From Halomonas ventosae (lineage in GTDB: Bacteria > Pseudomonadota > Gammaproteobacteria > Pseudomonadales > Halomonadaceae), in the NCBI RefSeq assembly GCF_004363555.1, contig NZ_SNZJ01000025.1, forward strand, positions 1 to 64,000: a stretch of DNA of 64,000 nucleotides. Direction: 5' to 3'. Shown piece after piece: positions 27,136 through 40,545 of this stretch (within the stretch, counting starts at the first letter, position 1; the number at the start of each line of letters is the position of its first letter). The translations under genes were made by a program, and so were the position numbers. The notes beneath the pieces were generated by a model that was not told where the DNA came from, did no database searches, and worked only from the letters and a program-made list of their open reading frames with translations.

Positions 27136-27170
27136 TTGCTCCTTGCTCCTTGCTCCTTGCTCCTTGCTCC
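27136..27170. repeat. Heptamer tandem repeat (TTGCTCC)5
   Basis: Five perfect 7-bp copies lie between the greA-yhbY terminator and the yhbY stop. It is outside any gene. A similar heptamer array sits at 43425-43508. Confidence 0.9.
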
Positions 27171-27184
27171 TCGCGCGAAGCGCG

Positions 27185-27511
27185 TCAGCGCCGCCCGTGG
27201 TGATTCTCGAAGCGCGTGATGTTGGAGAGCTTCGGGTTGGCCCGGGGGTTGTGGCGGTAGAGCAGGGCCATCTTGCCGATCTTCTGTACCAGCTCGGCGC
27301 CGCTCGCCGCGACCAGCTCGTCGAGCATGGCGGCGCGGTCATCGCGGTCGGGCAGGGCGAGCTTGACCTTGACCAGCTCATGGTCGCCCAGGGCGCGGTC
27401 GAGCTCGGCGAGGACCCCCTCGGAGGCCCCGTTCTCGGAGACGGTGACCACGGGGTCGAGGTGGTGGCCGATGCTGCGGAATGCTCTCTTTTGTGCCTGT
27501 GACAAGCTCAT
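27185..27511 (-). CDS. yhbY: CRM-domain ribosome assembly RNA-binding protein YhbY
   Basis: This 108-residue protein has a single CRM domain: [29 protein letters not shown] and the GxxG-like IGKMALLYR. The E. coli homologue binds pre-50S particles. The ATG at 27511 gives the usual short N-terminus. It diverges from rlmE, another 50S assembly gene. Confidence 0.92.
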   Translation of the reverse strand: MSLSQAQKRAFRSIGHHLDPVVTVSENGASEGVLAELDRALGDHELVKVKLALPDRDDRAAMLDELVAASGAELVQKIGKMALLYRHNPRANPKLSNITRFENHHGRR

Positions 27512-27704
27512 GGTATCTTGCTTCTTCCCGGTTGGCGCGCAGCGCACATGGTACGGTGAAACGCCGCGTGGCGAAAGCTCGCCGCCCTGTCTCCGCATGT
27601 TTCCTTCGACCGGTCCCGCAGGTCAGCACCCCGTCGTACCTCCACCAGGTCTTACCGGAATCCGCTCGACTGCCTGTCATTCATGGTCATTCACAGGTGA
27701 TGCC

Positions 27705-28370
27705 GTGGCACGTTCCAACGCTTCCCGCTCCAAGGGCGCTGCCGGCAAGGCGCCGGCCAGCAAGACCAGCAAGGGCTGGCTGAAGGAGCACTTCGACGAC
27801 CGCTTCGTGCAGCAGAGCTGGCAGGACGGCTATCGCAGCCGCGCCAGCTACAAGCTGCTGGCGCTTGACGAGAAGGACCGCCTGCTGCGTCGCGGAATGA
27901 CGGTGATCGACCTAGGCGCCGCCCCGGGCGGCTGGAGCCAGGTGGCCGCCGAGAAGGTCGGCTCCGAAGGGGTGGTGATCGCCTCCGACATCCTCGAGAT
28001 GGATGCCCTGGCGGATGTCGACTTCATCCAGGGCGACTTCACCGAGGAGCGCGTGCTCGAGGAAATCCTCGCCGCCCTCGGTGACCGGCCGGTAGACCTT
28101 GTGATGTCCGACATGGCCCCCAACATGAGTGGGATGGCGGCCATCGACCAGCCCCAGGCGATGTACCTCGTCGAGCTGGCGCTGGACCTGGCGCGCCAGA
28201 CGCTCTCGCCCGGCGGCACCTTCCTGGCCAAGGTGTTCCAGGGTGAGGGGTTCGATGCCTTTCTCAAGGAGCTGCGCGGCAGCTTCACGCGGGTGGTGAC
28301 CCGCAAGCCGGAGGCCTCCCGGGCACGCTCCCGCGAGGTCTACCTGCTGGCGGAAGGGTTTCGCGGCTGA
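27705..28370 (+). CDS. rlmE: 23S rRNA 2'-O-ribose methyltransferase RlmE (FtsJ/RrmJ)
   Basis: This is a 221-residue SAM-dependent enzyme; the E. coli homologue methylates U2552 of 23S rRNA. It has the SAM motif [11 protein letters not shown], the catalytic SDMAPNMSG, and KVFQGEG. No ATG fits; the GTG at 27705 has AGGTGA just upstream. The N-terminal 20 residues are basic and Ser/Ala-rich. Gene order rlmE-ftsH is conserved in gammaproteobacteria. Confidence 0.95.
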   Translation: MARSNASRSKGAAGKAPASKTSKGWLKEHFDDRFVQQSWQDGYRSRASYKLLALDEKDRLLRRGMTVIDLGAAPGGWSQVAAEKVGSEGVVIASDILEMDALADVDFIQGDFTEERVLEEILAALGDRPVDLVMSDMAPNMSGMAAIDQPQAMYLVELALDLARQTLSPGGTFLAKVFQGEGFDAFLKELRGSFTRVVTRKPEASRARSREVYLLAEGFRG

Positions 28371-28570
28371 GGCACGTCCTCGGCCGCACACGGGGCGCGG
28401 CTGTGATAGGCCGCGCCTAACGGGCCGATTGCCGGACAGGACGCCGCGACTGTGTCACAGTGGCGGCAGTTTCCCGCTCCGGCCGTAGGCTGGCTGAACA
28501 TGTGCCGCTCATGTAGTGTCGAAGGACCAGGCATTTTCGGCCGACAGATTCTTGCAATGAGGGTAGTCCC

Positions 28571-30535
<1,965 letters not shown>

Positions 30536-30556
30536 GGCCGTCCGCCAAGCAACCAC

Positions 30557-30579
30557 AGGCGCCCTGCGGGGCGCCTTTG
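30557..30579 (+). terminator. Terminator after ftsH
   Basis: AGGCGCCC-TGCG-GGGCGCCT is followed by TTG. It is short, so some read-through into folP is possible. Confidence 0.65.
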
Positions 30580-30601
30580 CCGTTCGACCGACAGGAAGAC
30601 G

Positions 30602-31465
30602 ATGGATACCCGAACACCGACGCATCTGCCGTGTGGCCGGCACCGGCTCGACCTCTCCTTTCCCCGCATCATGGGGATCCTCAACGTTACCCCCGACTCC
30701 TTCTCCGACGGCGGCCGCCATGCGGTGCCGGATGACGCCCTGCGTCATGCCGAACGGATGCTGGCCGAGGGGGCCGCGATCATCGACGTGGGCGGCGAGT
30801 CCACGCGGCCCGGTGCCGAGCCGGTCTCGGTCCAGCAGGAGCTGGACCGGGTGGTGCCGGTGGTGGAGGCCCTGGTGCGCGAGTTCGATGCCCTGGTCTC
30901 GGTGGATACCAGCACCCCCGAGGTGATGCAGGCGACGGCCCAGGCCGGCGCCTGCATGATCAACGACGTGCGCAATCTGCGCCGCGAGGGGGCGCTCTCG
31001 GCGGCGGTCGCCAGCGGGCTGCCGGTATGCCTGATGCACATGGTCGGCGAGCCCGGCGACATGCAGGACGACCCGCGCTACGACGTGCCGGTGGAGGAGG
31101 CCGTGGCCGCCTTCCTGAGCGAACGGGTGGCGGCCTGCGAGGCGGCCGGCCTGCGACGCGAACGCATGCTGCTCGACCCGGGCTTCGGCTTCGCCAAGAC
31201 GGTGGAGCACAACCTGCGCCTGCTCAGGCACATGGACCGCCTGGAGGCGCTCGGGCTGCCGCTGCTGGTGGGCATGTCGCGCAAGAGCATGATCGGCAAG
31301 GTGCTGGGGCGGCCGGTGGAGGAGCGCCTCTCCGGCGGCCTGGCGCTCTCCGCCATGGCGGTGGAGCGCGGCGCCCGCATCCTGCGCGTCCACGACGTGG
31401 GGCCCCACGTGGACGCGGTGAACATGACCTGGGCCGTACTCGAGGAAGGCAGGACGCATGACTAG
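30602..31465 (+). CDS. folP: Dihydropteroate synthase
   Basis: This is a 287-residue TIM-barrel folate enzyme that joins p-aminobenzoate to dihydropterin pyrophosphate; the family is the target of sulfonamides. The motifs are [36 protein letters not shown] and VGMSRKS. AGGAAG precedes the ATG. It overlaps glmM by 8 bases, an arrangement common in gammaproteobacteria. Confidence 0.97.
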   Translation: MDTRTPTHLPCGRHRLDLSFPRIMGILNVTPDSFSDGGRHAVPDDALRHAERMLAEGAAIIDVGGESTRPGAEPVSVQQELDRVVPVVEALVREFDALVSVDTSTPEVMQATAQAGACMINDVRNLRREGALSAAVASGLPVCLMHMVGEPGDMQDDPRYDVPVEEAVAAFLSERVAACEAAGLRRERMLLDPGFGFAKTVEHNLRLLRHMDRLEALGLPLLVGMSRKSMIGKVLGRPVEERLSGGLALSAMAVERGARILRVHDVGPHVDAVNMTWAVLEEGRTHD

Positions 31466-32807
31466 ACGCTATTTCGGCACCGATGGCATTCGCGGCACCG
31501 TGGGGGAGTCCCCCATCACCGCGGACTTCATGCTCAAGCTGGGCTGGGCCACCGGCCGGGTGCTGACCCGGGAGAAGGGGCGTGCCCGGGTGATGATCGG
31601 CAAGGACACGCGGATCTCCGGCTACATGTTCGAGTCGGCCCTGGAGTCCGGGCTCTCCGCCGCCGGCGTCGACGTCATGCTGCTGGGGCCCATGCCGACG
31701 CCGGCCATCGCCTACCTGACGCGCACCTTCCGCGCCGACGCCGGCATCGTCATCTCGGCCTCCCACAATCCCTTCCAGGACAACGGCATCAAGTTCTTCT
31801 CCGCCGCCGGCACCAAGCTGGCCGACGAGGTCGAGGCGCGCATCGAGGCCATGCTCGAGGAGCCTCTGACCACCGTGGCGCCGGATCGCCTGGGCAAGGC
31901 GATGCGGGTCGACGACGCCCCCGGCCGCTACATCGAGTTCTGCAAGTCCACCATTCCCGATCGGGTCAGCCTGCACGGGCTGAAGATGGTCGTCGACTGC
32001 GCCCACGGCGCCACCTATCACATCGCCCCCAGCGTGTTTCGCGAGATGGGTGCCGAGGTCAGCCTGATCGGCGCCACCCCGGACGGCCTCAACATCAACC
32101 AGGAAGTGGGCTCGACTCACCCCGCCGCGCTGCGGGCGGCGGTGATCCAGCAGGGGGCCGACCTCGGGGTGGCCTTCGACGGCGACGGCGACCGGGTGCT
32201 GCTGGTGGATGCCGACGGTCGCGAGATCGACGGCGACGACATCCTCTACCTGATCGCCAGGGATCGCCATGCCCGGGGGGAGCTGGGCGGTGGCGTGGTG
32301 GGGACCCTGATGTCCAACTTCGGCCTGGCGGCCGCCATGGAGGAGCTCGAGATCCCCTTCGAGCGCGCCAAGGTGGGCGACCGCTACGTCATGGAGCGGC
32401 TGGCGACCCACGGCTGGCAGCTGGGTGGCGAGTCCTCCGGCCATATCGTCTGCGGTCACGTGCAGACCACCGGCGACGGCATCGTCTCGGCACTGCAGGT
32501 ACTGGCGATCATGGTCCGCGAGCAGCAGTCGCTGGGTCGCCTGCTGGCCGGCCTGCAGAAGGCTCCCCAGGCGCTGGTCAACGTGCGCCTGACCCCGGGC
32601 AGCGATGCCAAGGCGCTGCTGGAGCAGGCCTCCCTCAGGCAGGCGGTGAGCAGCCTGGAGGCGGAACTCGGCGACCAGGGGCGCGTGCTGCTGCGGGCCT
32701 CGGGTACCGAGCCGCTGATCCGCGTGATGGTCGAGGGGCGTCCCCACCTGGACGTCGATGCCCTGGCGCGTCGCCTGGCCGACGACGTCCAGGCGCTGCT
32801 CGGCTGA
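31458..32807 (+). CDS. glmM: Phosphoglucosamine mutase
   Basis: This 449-residue enzyme interconverts glucosamine-6-phosphate and glucosamine-1-phosphate for cell-wall precursor synthesis. [11 protein letters not shown] is at the N-terminus. Ser102 in [12 protein letters not shown] is the phosphoserine. DGDGDR is the metal loop and [12 protein letters not shown] binds phosphate. It is probably co-transcribed with folP. Confidence 0.98.
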   Translation: MTRRYFGTDGIRGTVGESPITADFMLKLGWATGRVLTREKGRARVMIGKDTRISGYMFESALESGLSAAGVDVMLLGPMPTPAIAYLTRTFRADAGIVISASHNPFQDNGIKFFSAAGTKLADEVEARIEAMLEEPLTTVAPDRLGKAMRVDDAPGRYIEFCKSTIPDRVSLHGLKMVVDCAHGATYHIAPSVFREMGAEVSLIGATPDGLNINQEVGSTHPAALRAAVIQQGADLGVAFDGDGDRVLLVDADGREIDGDDILYLIARDRHARGELGGGVVGTLMSNFGLAAAMEELEIPFERAKVGDRYVMERLATHGWQLGGESSGHIVCGHVQTTGDGIVSALQVLAIMVREQQSLGRLLAGLQKAPQALVNVRLTPGSDAKALLEQASLRQAVSSLEAELGDQGRVLLRASGTEPLIRVMVEGRPHLDVDALARRLADDVQALLG

Positions 32808-32820
32808 TCGGAGGCGGTCA

Positions 32821-32850
32821 GGGCCCGGTTGTCTTGACCGGGCCCCTCCT
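32821..32850 (+). terminator. Terminator-like hairpin after glmM
   Basis: A 9-bp stem GGGCCCGGT/ACCGGGCCC is followed by CTCCTAT rather than a clean T-run. CTATACCAT directly downstream could serve as a -10 for tpiA. Confidence 0.55.
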
Positions 32851-32885
32851 ATACCATTTCGCACCACCTTGAAAGAGGACCCCCC

Positions 32886-33635
32886 ATGCGCATGCCGCTG
32901 ATCGCCGGTAACTGGAAGATGAACGGCTCCCTGGCCCTGGTCGAGGAGTTCGGCCGGGCCTTCGCCGACGTCTCCCTGCCCGTGAGCGTCGAGGTGGCGC
33001 TGATGGTGCCCTTTCCCTTCCTGGACGCGGCGGGCCGGGCGCTCGGCGAGACGTCGGTGACGGTCGGCGCCCAGACGCTCAGCGACCAACCCTCGGGGGC
33101 CTTCACCGGCGAGGTCAGCGCGGCGATGCTGCGCGAGTGCGGCGCCCGGCTGGTGCTCGTCGGCCACTCCGAGCGCCGCACCCTGTTCGGCGAGGATGAT
33201 GCCGCGGTGCTGGCGCGGGTCAAGGCGGCCCTCTCCGAGGAGCTCACGCCGGTGCTGTGCGTCGGCGAGACCCTCGAGGAGCGAGAGGCCGAGCGCACCG
33301 AGGCGGTGGTGCTGGGCCAGGTCGAGGCGGTGTTCGACGCCCTCGATGCGGCCGAGCGCGCCCGCCTGGTGGTCGCCTATGAGCCCGTCTGGGCCATCGG
33401 CACCGGCCGCACGGCGAGCCCCGAGCAGGCCCAGGCGGTGCACGCGGCCATCCGCGGGTGCCTGGCGCGCTACGACGCCGGCCTGGCCGACGGCATGCGT
33501 CTGCTGTACGGCGGCAGCATGAAGGCGGATAATGCCGCCGAGCTGCTCGCCCAGCCCGATATCGACGGCGGCCTGGTGGGCGGTGCCTCGCTCAAGGTCG
33601 ACGATTTCCTAGCCATTTGTCAGTCAGCAGGTTGA
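32886..33635 (+). CDS. tpiA: Triosephosphate isomerase
   Basis: This 249-residue glycolytic TIM-barrel enzyme interconverts dihydroxyacetone phosphate and glyceraldehyde-3-phosphate. It has GNWKMNGS at the N-terminus, catalytic His in LVGHSERR, catalytic Glu in VVAYEPVWAIGTG, and YGGSMKADNA for phosphate binding. secG follows after 4 bp, the standard gammaproteobacterial linkage. Confidence 0.98.
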   Translation: MRMPLIAGNWKMNGSLALVEEFGRAFADVSLPVSVEVALMVPFPFLDAAGRALGETSVTVGAQTLSDQPSGAFTGEVSAAMLRECGARLVLVGHSERRTLFGEDDAAVLARVKAALSEELTPVLCVGETLEEREAERTEAVVLGQVEAVFDALDAAERARLVVAYEPVWAIGTGRTASPEQAQAVHAAIRGCLARYDAGLADGMRLLYGGSMKADNAAELLAQPDIDGGLVGGASLKVDDFLAICQSAG

Positions 33636-33639
33636 ATCC

Positions 33640-33999
33640 ATGCAAGTTGCCATTCTCATGACCCACGTGGCGATCGCCATCGCCCTGGTCGTCCTGATCC
33701 TGCTGCAGCAGGGCAAGGGCGCCGAAGCCGGTGCCGCCTTCGGTGGCGGTGCCTCCCAGACCGTGTTCGGCTCGCGGGGCAGCGGCAGCTTCCTGGCGAA
33801 GTTCACCGGGCTGCTGGCCGTGGCCTTCTTCGCCACGTCCCTGACCCTGGCCTGGTTCGCCTCCCAGGCGGGCGAGGCGCCGGAGGCCGGCATTCCCGAT
33901 GCCGAGCTGATCGAGCAGCAGAATGCCGTGCCGACCCTTGACGATGCCGGTGGGGATGTGGATAATACGGCGCCAGCGCTGGAGGAAAGCGGCGACTGA
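33640..33999 (+). CDS. secG: Preprotein translocase subunit SecG
   Basis: This 119-residue inner-membrane protein is part of SecYEG. It has two membrane helices (about residues 5-22 and 55-74) joined by a Gly-rich loop with QQGKGAEAGAAFGGG and the conserved FGSRGSGSFL. The acidic C-terminal tail is poorly conserved. tRNA-Leu follows within 25 bp. Confidence 0.95.
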   Translation: MQVAILMTHVAIAIALVVLILLQQGKGAEAGAAFGGGASQTVFGSRGSGSFLAKFTGLLAVAFFATSLTLAWFASQAGEAPEAGIPDAELIEQQNAVPTLDDAGGDVDNTAPALEESGD

Positions 34000-34022
34000 C
34001 GTCGTCATCCAGCCTCCCCGAT

Positions 34023-34109
34023 GCCGAAGTGGTGGAATTGGTAGACACGCTATCTTGAGGGGGTAGTGACCTTACGGTCGTGCGGGTTCAAGTCCCGCCT
34101 TCGGCACCA
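34023..34109 (+). tRNA. leuU: tRNA-Leu (anticodon GAG)
   Basis: This is an 87-nt class II tRNA with encoded CCA. The acceptor stem is GCCGAAG/CTTCGGC. The anticodon stem CTATC/GGTAG encloses TTGAGGG (anticodon GAG). It has a long variable arm and GGTTCAAGTCC in the T-arm. It closely follows the E. coli leuU sequence and position after secG. Confidence 0.97.
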
Positions 34110-34220
34110 TATGCGAAGCGCTCGACGCAGTCGTCGGGGCTTCGAAGCAGGATTGGCAGTATGCGGTGTTGCCGCTTGACGAAGTCGTCATGCGGGCTTA
34201 CAATCACCGGCCTAGATTGA

Positions 34221-34297
<77 letters not shown>

Positions 34298-34367
34298 TCT
34301 TCCTGGCAGGCATGCAGAGGTTAGAGGGGCATGCCAGAGAGCCGAAGTGGTATACAGGTTTCTTGTG

Positions 34368-34396
34368 AAAGCCCCTTCCTGTGAAGGGGCTTTTTG
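34368..34396 (+). terminator. Terminator after the tRNA pair
   Basis: AAAGCCCCTTC-CTGT-GAAGGGGCTTT is followed by TT. It lies 71 bp after tRNA-Met and 119 bp before rimP. Confidence 0.85.
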
Positions 34397-34514
34397 TTAG
34401 CAGCTTGCCGGCCGGAGACGGCGGCGCTGCTCCGGGCAACGCCAATCAGCCACCTGACTCTTCTCTTCACTCCCGGCCAGGTGCCTGATGCAACGGCTGT
34501 AGGAGCTTTCTTCC

Positions 34515-34973
34515 GTGGCAATCAAGGATGCTGCGCTGCATGCGCTGATCGAGCCGGTGGTCTCCGCCATGGGGTTCGAGCTATGGGGCATCGATCATCT
34601 GTCCCAGGGCAAACATTCCCGCCTGGTGATCTATATCGATCATGAGGACGGGGTGAGCGTGGACGATTGCGCCGACGTCAGCCGCCAGGTCAGTGCGGTG
34701 CTCGATGTCGAGGACCCGGTGCCCGGCGAGTACCGGCTGGAAGTCTCCTCGCCGGGCATGGACCGGCCGCTGTTCACCCTCGAGCAGTTCGAGCGCTACG
34801 CCGGTCATGTGGTGGCCGTGAAGCTGCGCCTGCCCTTCGACGGGCGGCGCAAGTTCCAGGGGTTGCTGGCCGGGGTCGAGAGCGACGAGGTACTGCTGCA
34901 GATTGACGGCGAGGAGTATTGCTTTCCCATCGAGGGCATCGATCAGGCGCGGGTCGTCCCGCAGTTCACGTGA
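34515..34973 (+). CDS. rimP: Ribosome maturation factor RimP
   Basis: This 152-residue 30S assembly factor has an N-terminal alpha/beta domain ([45 protein letters not shown]) and a C-terminal SH3-like domain. The start is GTG at 34515 with AGGAG 9 bases upstream. It leads the rimP-nusA-infB-rbfA-truB cluster. Confidence 0.96.
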   Translation: MAIKDAALHALIEPVVSAMGFELWGIDHLSQGKHSRLVIYIDHEDGVSVDDCADVSRQVSAVLDVEDPVPGEYRLEVSSPGMDRPLFTLEQFERYAGHVVAVKLRLPFDGRRKFQGLLAGVESDEVLLQIDGEEYCFPIEGIDQARVVPQFT

Positions 34974-35016
34974 TGGGCTCGGTGCATAAGGACAGGTTCA
35001 CTGGCGAGGCTAAGGC

Positions 35017-36510
35017 ATGAGTAAAGAAATTCTGGCGGTCGTCGACGCGATCTCCAACGAGAAGGGGGTCAACCGCGAGGTGATCTTCGAGGCCGTCGAG
35101 GCGGCCCTGGCCAGTGCATCGCGCAAGCGCTTCGAGGACGAGGAAGCCAGCGTGCGCGTGCACATCGACCGCGAGACCGGCGACTACGAGACGTTCCGTC
35201 GCTGGGAGGTGGTCGAGGACGATGACTTCGACGGGCCCGATGCCCAGATCAAGCTCTCCTTCGCCGAGCGCCGTGACCCGCCCCTGGGGCTGGGCGACGT
35301 GGTCGAGGAGCGCATCGAGAACGCCTCCTTCGGCCGGATCGCCGCCCAGACCGCCAAGCAGGTCATCGTGCAGAAGGTGCGCGAGGCCGAGCGGGCCGAG
35401 GTGGTACGCCAGTATGCCGAGCGCGAGGGCGAGCTGGTCGCCGGCATCGTCAAGAAGACGACACGCGACGGCCTGATCATCGACCTGGGCGAGAATGCCG
35501 AGGCCTTCCTGCCGCGCAGCGAGATGATCCCCGGCGAGCGCTACCGCATGAACGAGCGGGTCCGCGCGCTGCTCACCAAGGTCGACCCCGAGGCGCGCGG
35601 CGCCCAGTTGATCCTGTCGCGCACCTGTCCGGAGCTGATCATCGAGCTGTTCAGCATCGAGGTGCCGGAGATCGCCGAGCAGCTCATCGAGATCAAGGGC
35701 GCGGCACGCGACCCGGGCTCGCGGGCCAAGATCGCGGTCAAGACCAACGACCGGCGCATCGACCCGGTGGGGGCCTGCGTGGGCATGCGCGGCTCGCGGG
35801 TGCAGGCGGTCTCCTCGGAGCTGCAGAATGAGCGCGTGGACATCGTGCTGTGGGACGACAACCCCGCCCAGCTGGTGATCAACGCCATGGCGCCCGCGGA
35901 TGTCGCCTCGATCCTCGTCGACGAGGAGGCCCACGCCATGGACGTGGCCGTCGCCGAGGACAACCTGGCCCAGGCCATCGGCCGCAGTGGCCAGAACGTG
36001 CGCCTGGCCTCCGAGCTCACCGGATGGCGTCTCAACGTCATGACCGAGGAGGAGGCCGAGGACAAGCGCGATCAGGAGATCGACAGCCTGGTCGAGCATT
36101 TCATCCAGCATCTGGACATCGACGAGGATGTGGCGCGCCTGCTGGTGGAGGAGGGCTTTACCTCCCTGGAGGAGGTCGCCTACGTGCCGGTCGAGGAGAT
36201 GCTGGAGATCGAGGAGTTCGACGAGGAGCTCATCGAGGAGCTGCGCGCTCGTGCCAAGGACGAACTGCTGAACCTGGCCATCGCCTCCGAGGAGGAGCTC
36301 GATGGTGCCCAGCCGGCCGACGACCTGCTGGAGATGGACGGTATGGAGCGCCACCTGGCCTTCATCCTGGCCAGTCGAGACATTGTCACCATGGAGGACC
36401 TGGCCGAGCAGTCCGTCGATGACCTGCTGGACATCGAGGGAATCGACGAGGAGCGCGCCGCGGCACTGATCATGACTGCCCGTGCGCCATGGTTCGAGAA
36501 CGAACAGTAA
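35017..36510 (+). CDS. nusA: Transcription termination/antitermination factor NusA
   Basis: This is a 497-residue RNA polymerase-associated factor. It has an N-terminal polymerase-binding domain, an S1 domain, two KH domains ([26 protein letters not shown]) and two C-terminal acidic repeats ([35 protein letters not shown]) of the gammaproteobacterial type. It lies 43 bp after rimP and 27 bp before infB. Confidence 0.98.
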   Translation: MSKEILAVVDAISNEKGVNREVIFEAVEAALASASRKRFEDEEASVRVHIDRETGDYETFRRWEVVEDDDFDGPDAQIKLSFAERRDPPLGLGDVVEERIENASFGRIAAQTAKQVIVQKVREAERAEVVRQYAEREGELVAGIVKKTTRDGLIIDLGENAEAFLPRSEMIPGERYRMNERVRALLTKVDPEARGAQLILSRTCPELIIELFSIEVPEIAEQLIEIKGAARDPGSRAKIAVKTNDRRIDPVGACVGMRGSRVQAVSSELQNERVDIVLWDDNPAQLVINAMAPADVASILVDEEAHAMDVAVAEDNLAQAIGRSGQNVRLASELTGWRLNVMTEEEAEDKRDQEIDSLVEHFIQHLDIDEDVARLLVEEGFTSLEEVAYVPVEEMLEIEEFDEELIEELRARAKDELLNLAIASEEELDGAQPADDLLEMDGMERHLAFILASRDIVTMEDLAEQSVDDLLDIEGIDEERAAALIMTARAPWFENEQ

Positions 36511-36537
36511 ACGGGTCACGGGCTGAGGAGGGTCGTA

Positions 36538-39069
36538 ATGTCAGAAATGACCGTTAAGGATTTTGCAGCGAAGGTGGGGCGCGACGTGCCCCGCCTGCTG
36601 GAGCAGATGAAGGAAGCCGGGCTCGGTCAGAAGTCCGAGAGTGATGCCGTGTCCGAGGAGGACAAGCGGCAGCTGCTCGACTATCTCACCAAGAGCCACG
36701 GCGGCAGCGGCGCGGGGGCGAAGAACCGCATCACCCTGACGCGCAAGACGCGCAGCCGCATCAAGACCGGTGAGCGGGGCAAGAGCATCGAGGTGCAGGT
36801 GCGCAAGAAGCGCACCTACGTCAAGCGCGAGGAAGAGAAGCCCGCCGAGGAGCCGCAGGCCCAGGATCACGGGCCGCGCCAGCTGGTGGGCGACATGGCC
36901 GATTCCCAGCAGGCCCAGGCCGCCAAGGATGCCCGCGAGGCCGAAGAAGCCCAGGCGCGTGCCGCCGAGGAGTCCGCCCGCGAGGCCGCGGCCAAGCTCG
37001 AGGCCGAGAAGGCCGCCGCCGAGCCCGAGATTCCGGTGCCGGAGCTCGACACCGCCCAGCCCGCGGAGGAGCCCCCGGCGCCGCCCAAGGAGGGACGTCC
37101 CGAGCCGCGCCGCGCCGCGGTCAAGAAGGCGACCACCAAGGCCGGCGCCGGCAAGAAGGGCCGTGGCGAGCGTGACGATGACGATCGCGGTGACCGCGAG
37201 GAGCGTCGCCGTGGCGGCAAGAAGGCCAAGCGCGCCGAGCGTCGTGGTGGCCGCCGCGGTGGTGCCAGCCAGGGCGGTGGCGGCAAGCACGGCTTCCAGA
37301 AGCCGACCCAGCCGATCGTCCGCGAGGTCTCCATCCCCGAGTCGATCAGCGTTGCCGACCTGGCCGACAAGATGTCGATCAAGGCCAACGAGGTCATCAA
37401 GGCCATGTTCACCATGGGCGCGGCGGTGACCATCAACCAGACCATCGACCAGGACACCGCGGCCATCGTGGTCGAGGAGATGGGCCACAAGCCCAAGCTG
37501 GTCAAGGACGATGCGCTGGAGACCGAGGTCCTCGAGGGCATCTCCTACGAGGGCGAGGAGATCACCCGCTCGCCGGTGGTCACGGTCATGGGTCACGTCG
37601 ACCACGGCAAGACCTCGCTGCTCGACTACATCCGCAAGGCCAAGGTGGCGACCGGCGAAGCCGGCGGCATCACCCAGCATATCGGTGCCTACCACGTCGA
37701 AGACGACCACGGTGGCGTGACCTTCCTGGATACCCCGGGCCACGCGGCGTTCACCGCCATGCGTGCCCGCGGTGCCAAGGCCACCGACGTGGTGGTGCTG
37801 GTGGTGGCCGCCGATGACGGCGTCATGCCCCAGACCATCGAGGCGATCGAGCACTCCAAGGCCGCCGAAGTACCGATGGTGGTCGCGGTCAACAAGATCG
37901 ACAAGTCGGGCGCGGATCCGGACCGGGTCAAGAACGAGCTCTCCCAGCACGGCGTGATCTCCGAGGAGTGGGGCGGCGACACCCAGTTCGTGCACGTCTC
38001 CGCCCACACCGGCGAGGGCATCGAGGAGTTGCTGGAAGCCATCCAGCTGGTCTCCGAGGTACTCGAGCTCAAGGCGGTCCCCGAGGCGCCCGGCAAGGGC
38101 GTGGTGGTCGAGTCGCGCCTGGACAAGGGCCGCGGCCCGGTGGCCACGGTGCTGGTCCAGAACGGTACCCTGAAGAAGGGTGACATCGTGCTGGCCGGCC
38201 TGCACTACGGCCGTGTCCGCGCGCTGACCAACGAGCTGGGCAAGCAGGTCGACGAGGCCGGTCCCTCCACCCCGGTGGAGATCCAGGGCCTGGACGGCAC
38301 CCCCGAGGCGGGCGACGACTTCATGGTGCTGGCCGACGAGAAGAAGGCCCGCGAGGTCGCCAACTTCCGTCAGGGCAAGTACCGCGAGGTGCGCCTGGCG
38401 CGCCAGCAGAAGGCCAAGCTGGAGAACATGTTCAGCCAGATGGGCCAGGACGTGGCGGCCAAGCTCAACATCGTGCTCAAGGCCGACGTCCAGGGTTCCC
38501 TGGAAGCGATCAAGGGCGCCCTGGAAGAGCTCTCCACCGACGAGGTGGAAGTGGCCGTGGTCTCCTCCGGCGTGGGCGGCATCACCGGTACCGATGCCAA
38601 CCTGGCGCTGGCCAGTGACGCCATCGTGGTCGGCTTCAACGTGCGTGCCGACGCCGCGGCTCGCGAGATCATCGAGCGTGAAGGGCTGGACCTGCGCTAT
38701 TACAGCGTCATCTACCAGCTGATCGACGAGGTCAAGCAGGCCATGAGCGGCATGCTGGCGCCGGAGTGGAAGGAAGAGATCGTCGGCGTGGCCGAGGTCC
38801 GCGACGTCTTCCGCGCACCCAAGATCGGTGCCGTGGCCGGCTGCATGGTGGTCGAGGGCAGCGTCTTCCGTAACAAGAAGATCCGCGTGCTGCGCGACAA
38901 CGTGGTGATCTACGAGGGCGAGCTCGAGTCCCTGCGCCGCTTCAAGGACGACGTCCAGGAAGTGCGCAACGGCATGGAGTGCGGCATCGGCGTGAAGAAC
39001 TACAACGATGTCCAGGTCGGCGACAAGATCGAGGTCTTCGATCAGGTCAAGGTCGAGCGGACCCTCTAA
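36538..39069 (+). CDS. infB: Translation initiation factor IF-2
   Basis: This 843-residue GTPase places initiator tRNA on the 30S subunit. It has a small N-terminal IF2N domain, then a long charged Ala/Glu/Lys/Arg region with Arg/Gly-rich stretches. A second IF2N domain ([23 protein letters not shown] region) follows, then the G domain with GHVDHGKT (352-359), DTPGH and NKID, and the beta-barrel/C2 tRNA-binding domains. Shorter internal-start forms, as in E. coli, are possible. Confidence 0.98.
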   Translation: MSEMTVKDFAAKVGRDVPRLLEQMKEAGLGQKSESDAVSEEDKRQLLDYLTKSHGGSGAGAKNRITLTRKTRSRIKTGERGKSIEVQVRKKRTYVKREEEKPAEEPQAQDHGPRQLVGDMADSQQAQAAKDAREAEEAQARAAEESAREAAAKLEAEKAAAEPEIPVPELDTAQPAEEPPAPPKEGRPEPRRAAVKKATTKAGAGKKGRGERDDDDRGDREERRRGGKKAKRAERRGGRRGGASQGGGGKHGFQKPTQPIVREVSIPESISVADLADKMSIKANEVIKAMFTMGAAVTINQTIDQDTAAIVVEEMGHKPKLVKDDALETEVLEGISYEGEEITRSPVVTVMGHVDHGKTSLLDYIRKAKVATGEAGGITQHIGAYHVEDDHGGVTFLDTPGHAAFTAMRARGAKATDVVVLVVAADDGVMPQTIEAIEHSKAAEVPMVVAVNKIDKSGADPDRVKNELSQHGVISEEWGGDTQFVHVSAHTGEGIEELLEAIQLVSEVLELKAVPEAPGKGVVVESRLDKGRGPVATVLVQNGTLKKGDIVLAGLHYGRVRALTNELGKQVDEAGPSTPVEIQGLDGTPEAGDDFMVLADEKKAREVANFRQGKYREVRLARQQKAKLENMFSQMGQDVAAKLNIVLKADVQGSLEAIKGALEELSTDEVEVAVVSSGVGGITGTDANLALASDAIVVGFNVRADAAAREIIEREGLDLRYYSVIYQLIDEVKQAMSGMLAPEWKEEIVGVAEVRDVFRAPKIGAVAGCMVVEGSVFRNKKIRVLRDNVVIYEGELESLRRFKDDVQEVRNGMECGIGVKNYNDVQVGDKIEVFDQVKVERTL

Positions 39070-39087
39070 GGGCTCGAGGAGTCGTAC

Positions 39088-39549
39088 ATGCGCGAGTTCA
39101 AGCGTACCGACCGGGTGGCCGACCAGCTCCAGAAGGAGCTGGCGGTGCTCATCCAGCGCGAGGTCAAGGACCCGCGCCTGGGCATGGTCACCGTCAGCGG
39201 CGTCGAGGTCAGTCGCGACCTCGGCTATGCCGATGTCCACGTGACCCTGCTGGGCGAGCAGACCCCGGAGCGCATCAAGGAGAACCTGGCGGTGCTCAAG
39301 CGGGCCGCCGGTTTCCTGCGCAGCCAGATCGCCCGTCGCATCAAGCTGCGCCATGTGCCGGAACTGCGCTTCCACTACGACGAGAGCGTGGTGCGTGGCC
39401 AGCGGCTGTCGTCGCTGATCGACGAGGCCGTCGCCAGCGACCAGGCCCAGCACGACGAGGCGGCGGATGACGACCGCGGCCCGGCCGACGGTTCGGTCGA
39501 CGATCGTTCGGCAGGCAGTGGTTCGGCAGACAGGGACGAGCGCGACTGA
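39088..39549 (+). CDS. rbfA: 30S ribosome-binding factor RbfA
   Basis: This 153-residue KH-fold protein matures the 16S rRNA 5' region. RTDRVADQLQKELAVLI and PRLGMVTVSGVEVSRDL are the family core, and RIKLRHVPELRFHYDES follows. The last 35 residues are acidic, Asp/Ser-rich and probably disordered. Its stop overlaps the truB start by one base. Confidence 0.96.
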   Translation: MREFKRTDRVADQLQKELAVLIQREVKDPRLGMVTVSGVEVSRDLGYADVHVTLLGEQTPERIKENLAVLKRAAGFLRSQIARRIKLRHVPELRFHYDESVVRGQRLSSLIDEAVASDQAQHDEAADDDRGPADGSVDDRSAGSGSADRDERD

Positions 39550-40466
39550 TGGCAAGGCGGCGTCGCGGGTTGCCGGTGAACGGTGTGCTGCTGCTGGACA
39601 AGCCGAAGGGCCTCTCCAGCAACCATGCGCTGCAGCGGGCGCGGCGCCTGTTCCAGGCCCAGAAGGCCGGCCACACGGGAACCCTGGATCCCATGGCCAC
39701 CGGCCTGCTGCCAGTGTGCTTCGGCGAGGCGACCAAGTTCTCCGCCCACCTGCTGGAGGCCGACAAGGTCTACCGCACCCGGGTGGAGCTCGGCGCGATC
39801 ACCGACACCGGTGATGCCGAGGGCGAGGTGGTCGAGCGCCGCGCGGTGCCCCGGCTGACCGAGGCCGACATCGAGGGCGTGCTCGAGCGCTTCCGCGGCG
39901 AGATCGAGCAGGTGCCGCCGATGTATTCGGCGCTCAAGCATCAGGGACGCAAGCTCTACGAACTGGCCCGCGAGGGCAAGTCGATCGAGCGTGCAGCCAG
40001 GCGCGTGAGGGTGTATGATGCGCGCCTTCTTGCCCTTGCCGACACCGCCTTCGAGCTCGAAGTGCGCGTCAGCAAGGGGACCTATATCCGTACCCTGGCC
40101 GAGGACATCGGCCAGGCCCTGGGCTGCGGAGCGCACATCAGCGCGCTGCGCCGCCTGGAGACGGGCCCCTTCACGGGCGAGGGCATGCTGACCCTCGACG
40201 CGCTGGAGGCCCTGCCCGGCCAGGCCGAGCGCGAGGCGGTGCTGCTGCCCGTCGACGTGCTGGTCGACCACCTTCCGCGGCTCGAGGTCGATGCCGCGGC
40301 AGCCAGCCGGCTGACCCATGGCCAGGCGGCCCGGGTCGAGACCGGCGAGCTGGCCGGGGACGAGACGGCAAGACTCTACTGCGACGGGGCCTTCCTGGGC
40401 CTCGGCGTGGTGGCGGGGCCACAGGAGGTGGCGCCGAAACGGCTGCTGAGCAGCGCAGCCGAGTGA
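39549..40466 (+). CDS. truB: tRNA pseudouridine(55) synthase
   Basis: This 305-residue enzyme makes the universal pseudouridine 55 in the tRNA T-loop. [15 protein letters not shown] contains the catalytic aspartate. [17 protein letters not shown] and the C-terminal PUA-like region are present. It is translationally coupled to rbfA. Confidence 0.97.
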   Translation: MARRRRGLPVNGVLLLDKPKGLSSNHALQRARRLFQAQKAGHTGTLDPMATGLLPVCFGEATKFSAHLLEADKVYRTRVELGAITDTGDAEGEVVERRAVPRLTEADIEGVLERFRGEIEQVPPMYSALKHQGRKLYELAREGKSIERAARRVRVYDARLLALADTAFELEVRVSKGTYIRTLAEDIGQALGCGAHISALRRLETGPFTGEGMLTLDALEALPGQAEREAVLLPVDVLVDHLPRLEVDAAAASRLTHGQAARVETGELAGDETARLYCDGAFLGLGVVAGPQEVAPKRLLSSAAE

Positions 40467-40545
40467 AGGGAGAGACGCCAGAGACTGCAAATATGCGTGG
40501 TCTCACACACTCATCATTCAGGCATATTGCTTACTGGAGAGACAG

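Noticed and set aside
36541..39555. Open frame of about 1000 codons antisense to infB
   Set aside because: Same codon-bias artefact; no recognisable protein and fully explained by infB and rbfA.
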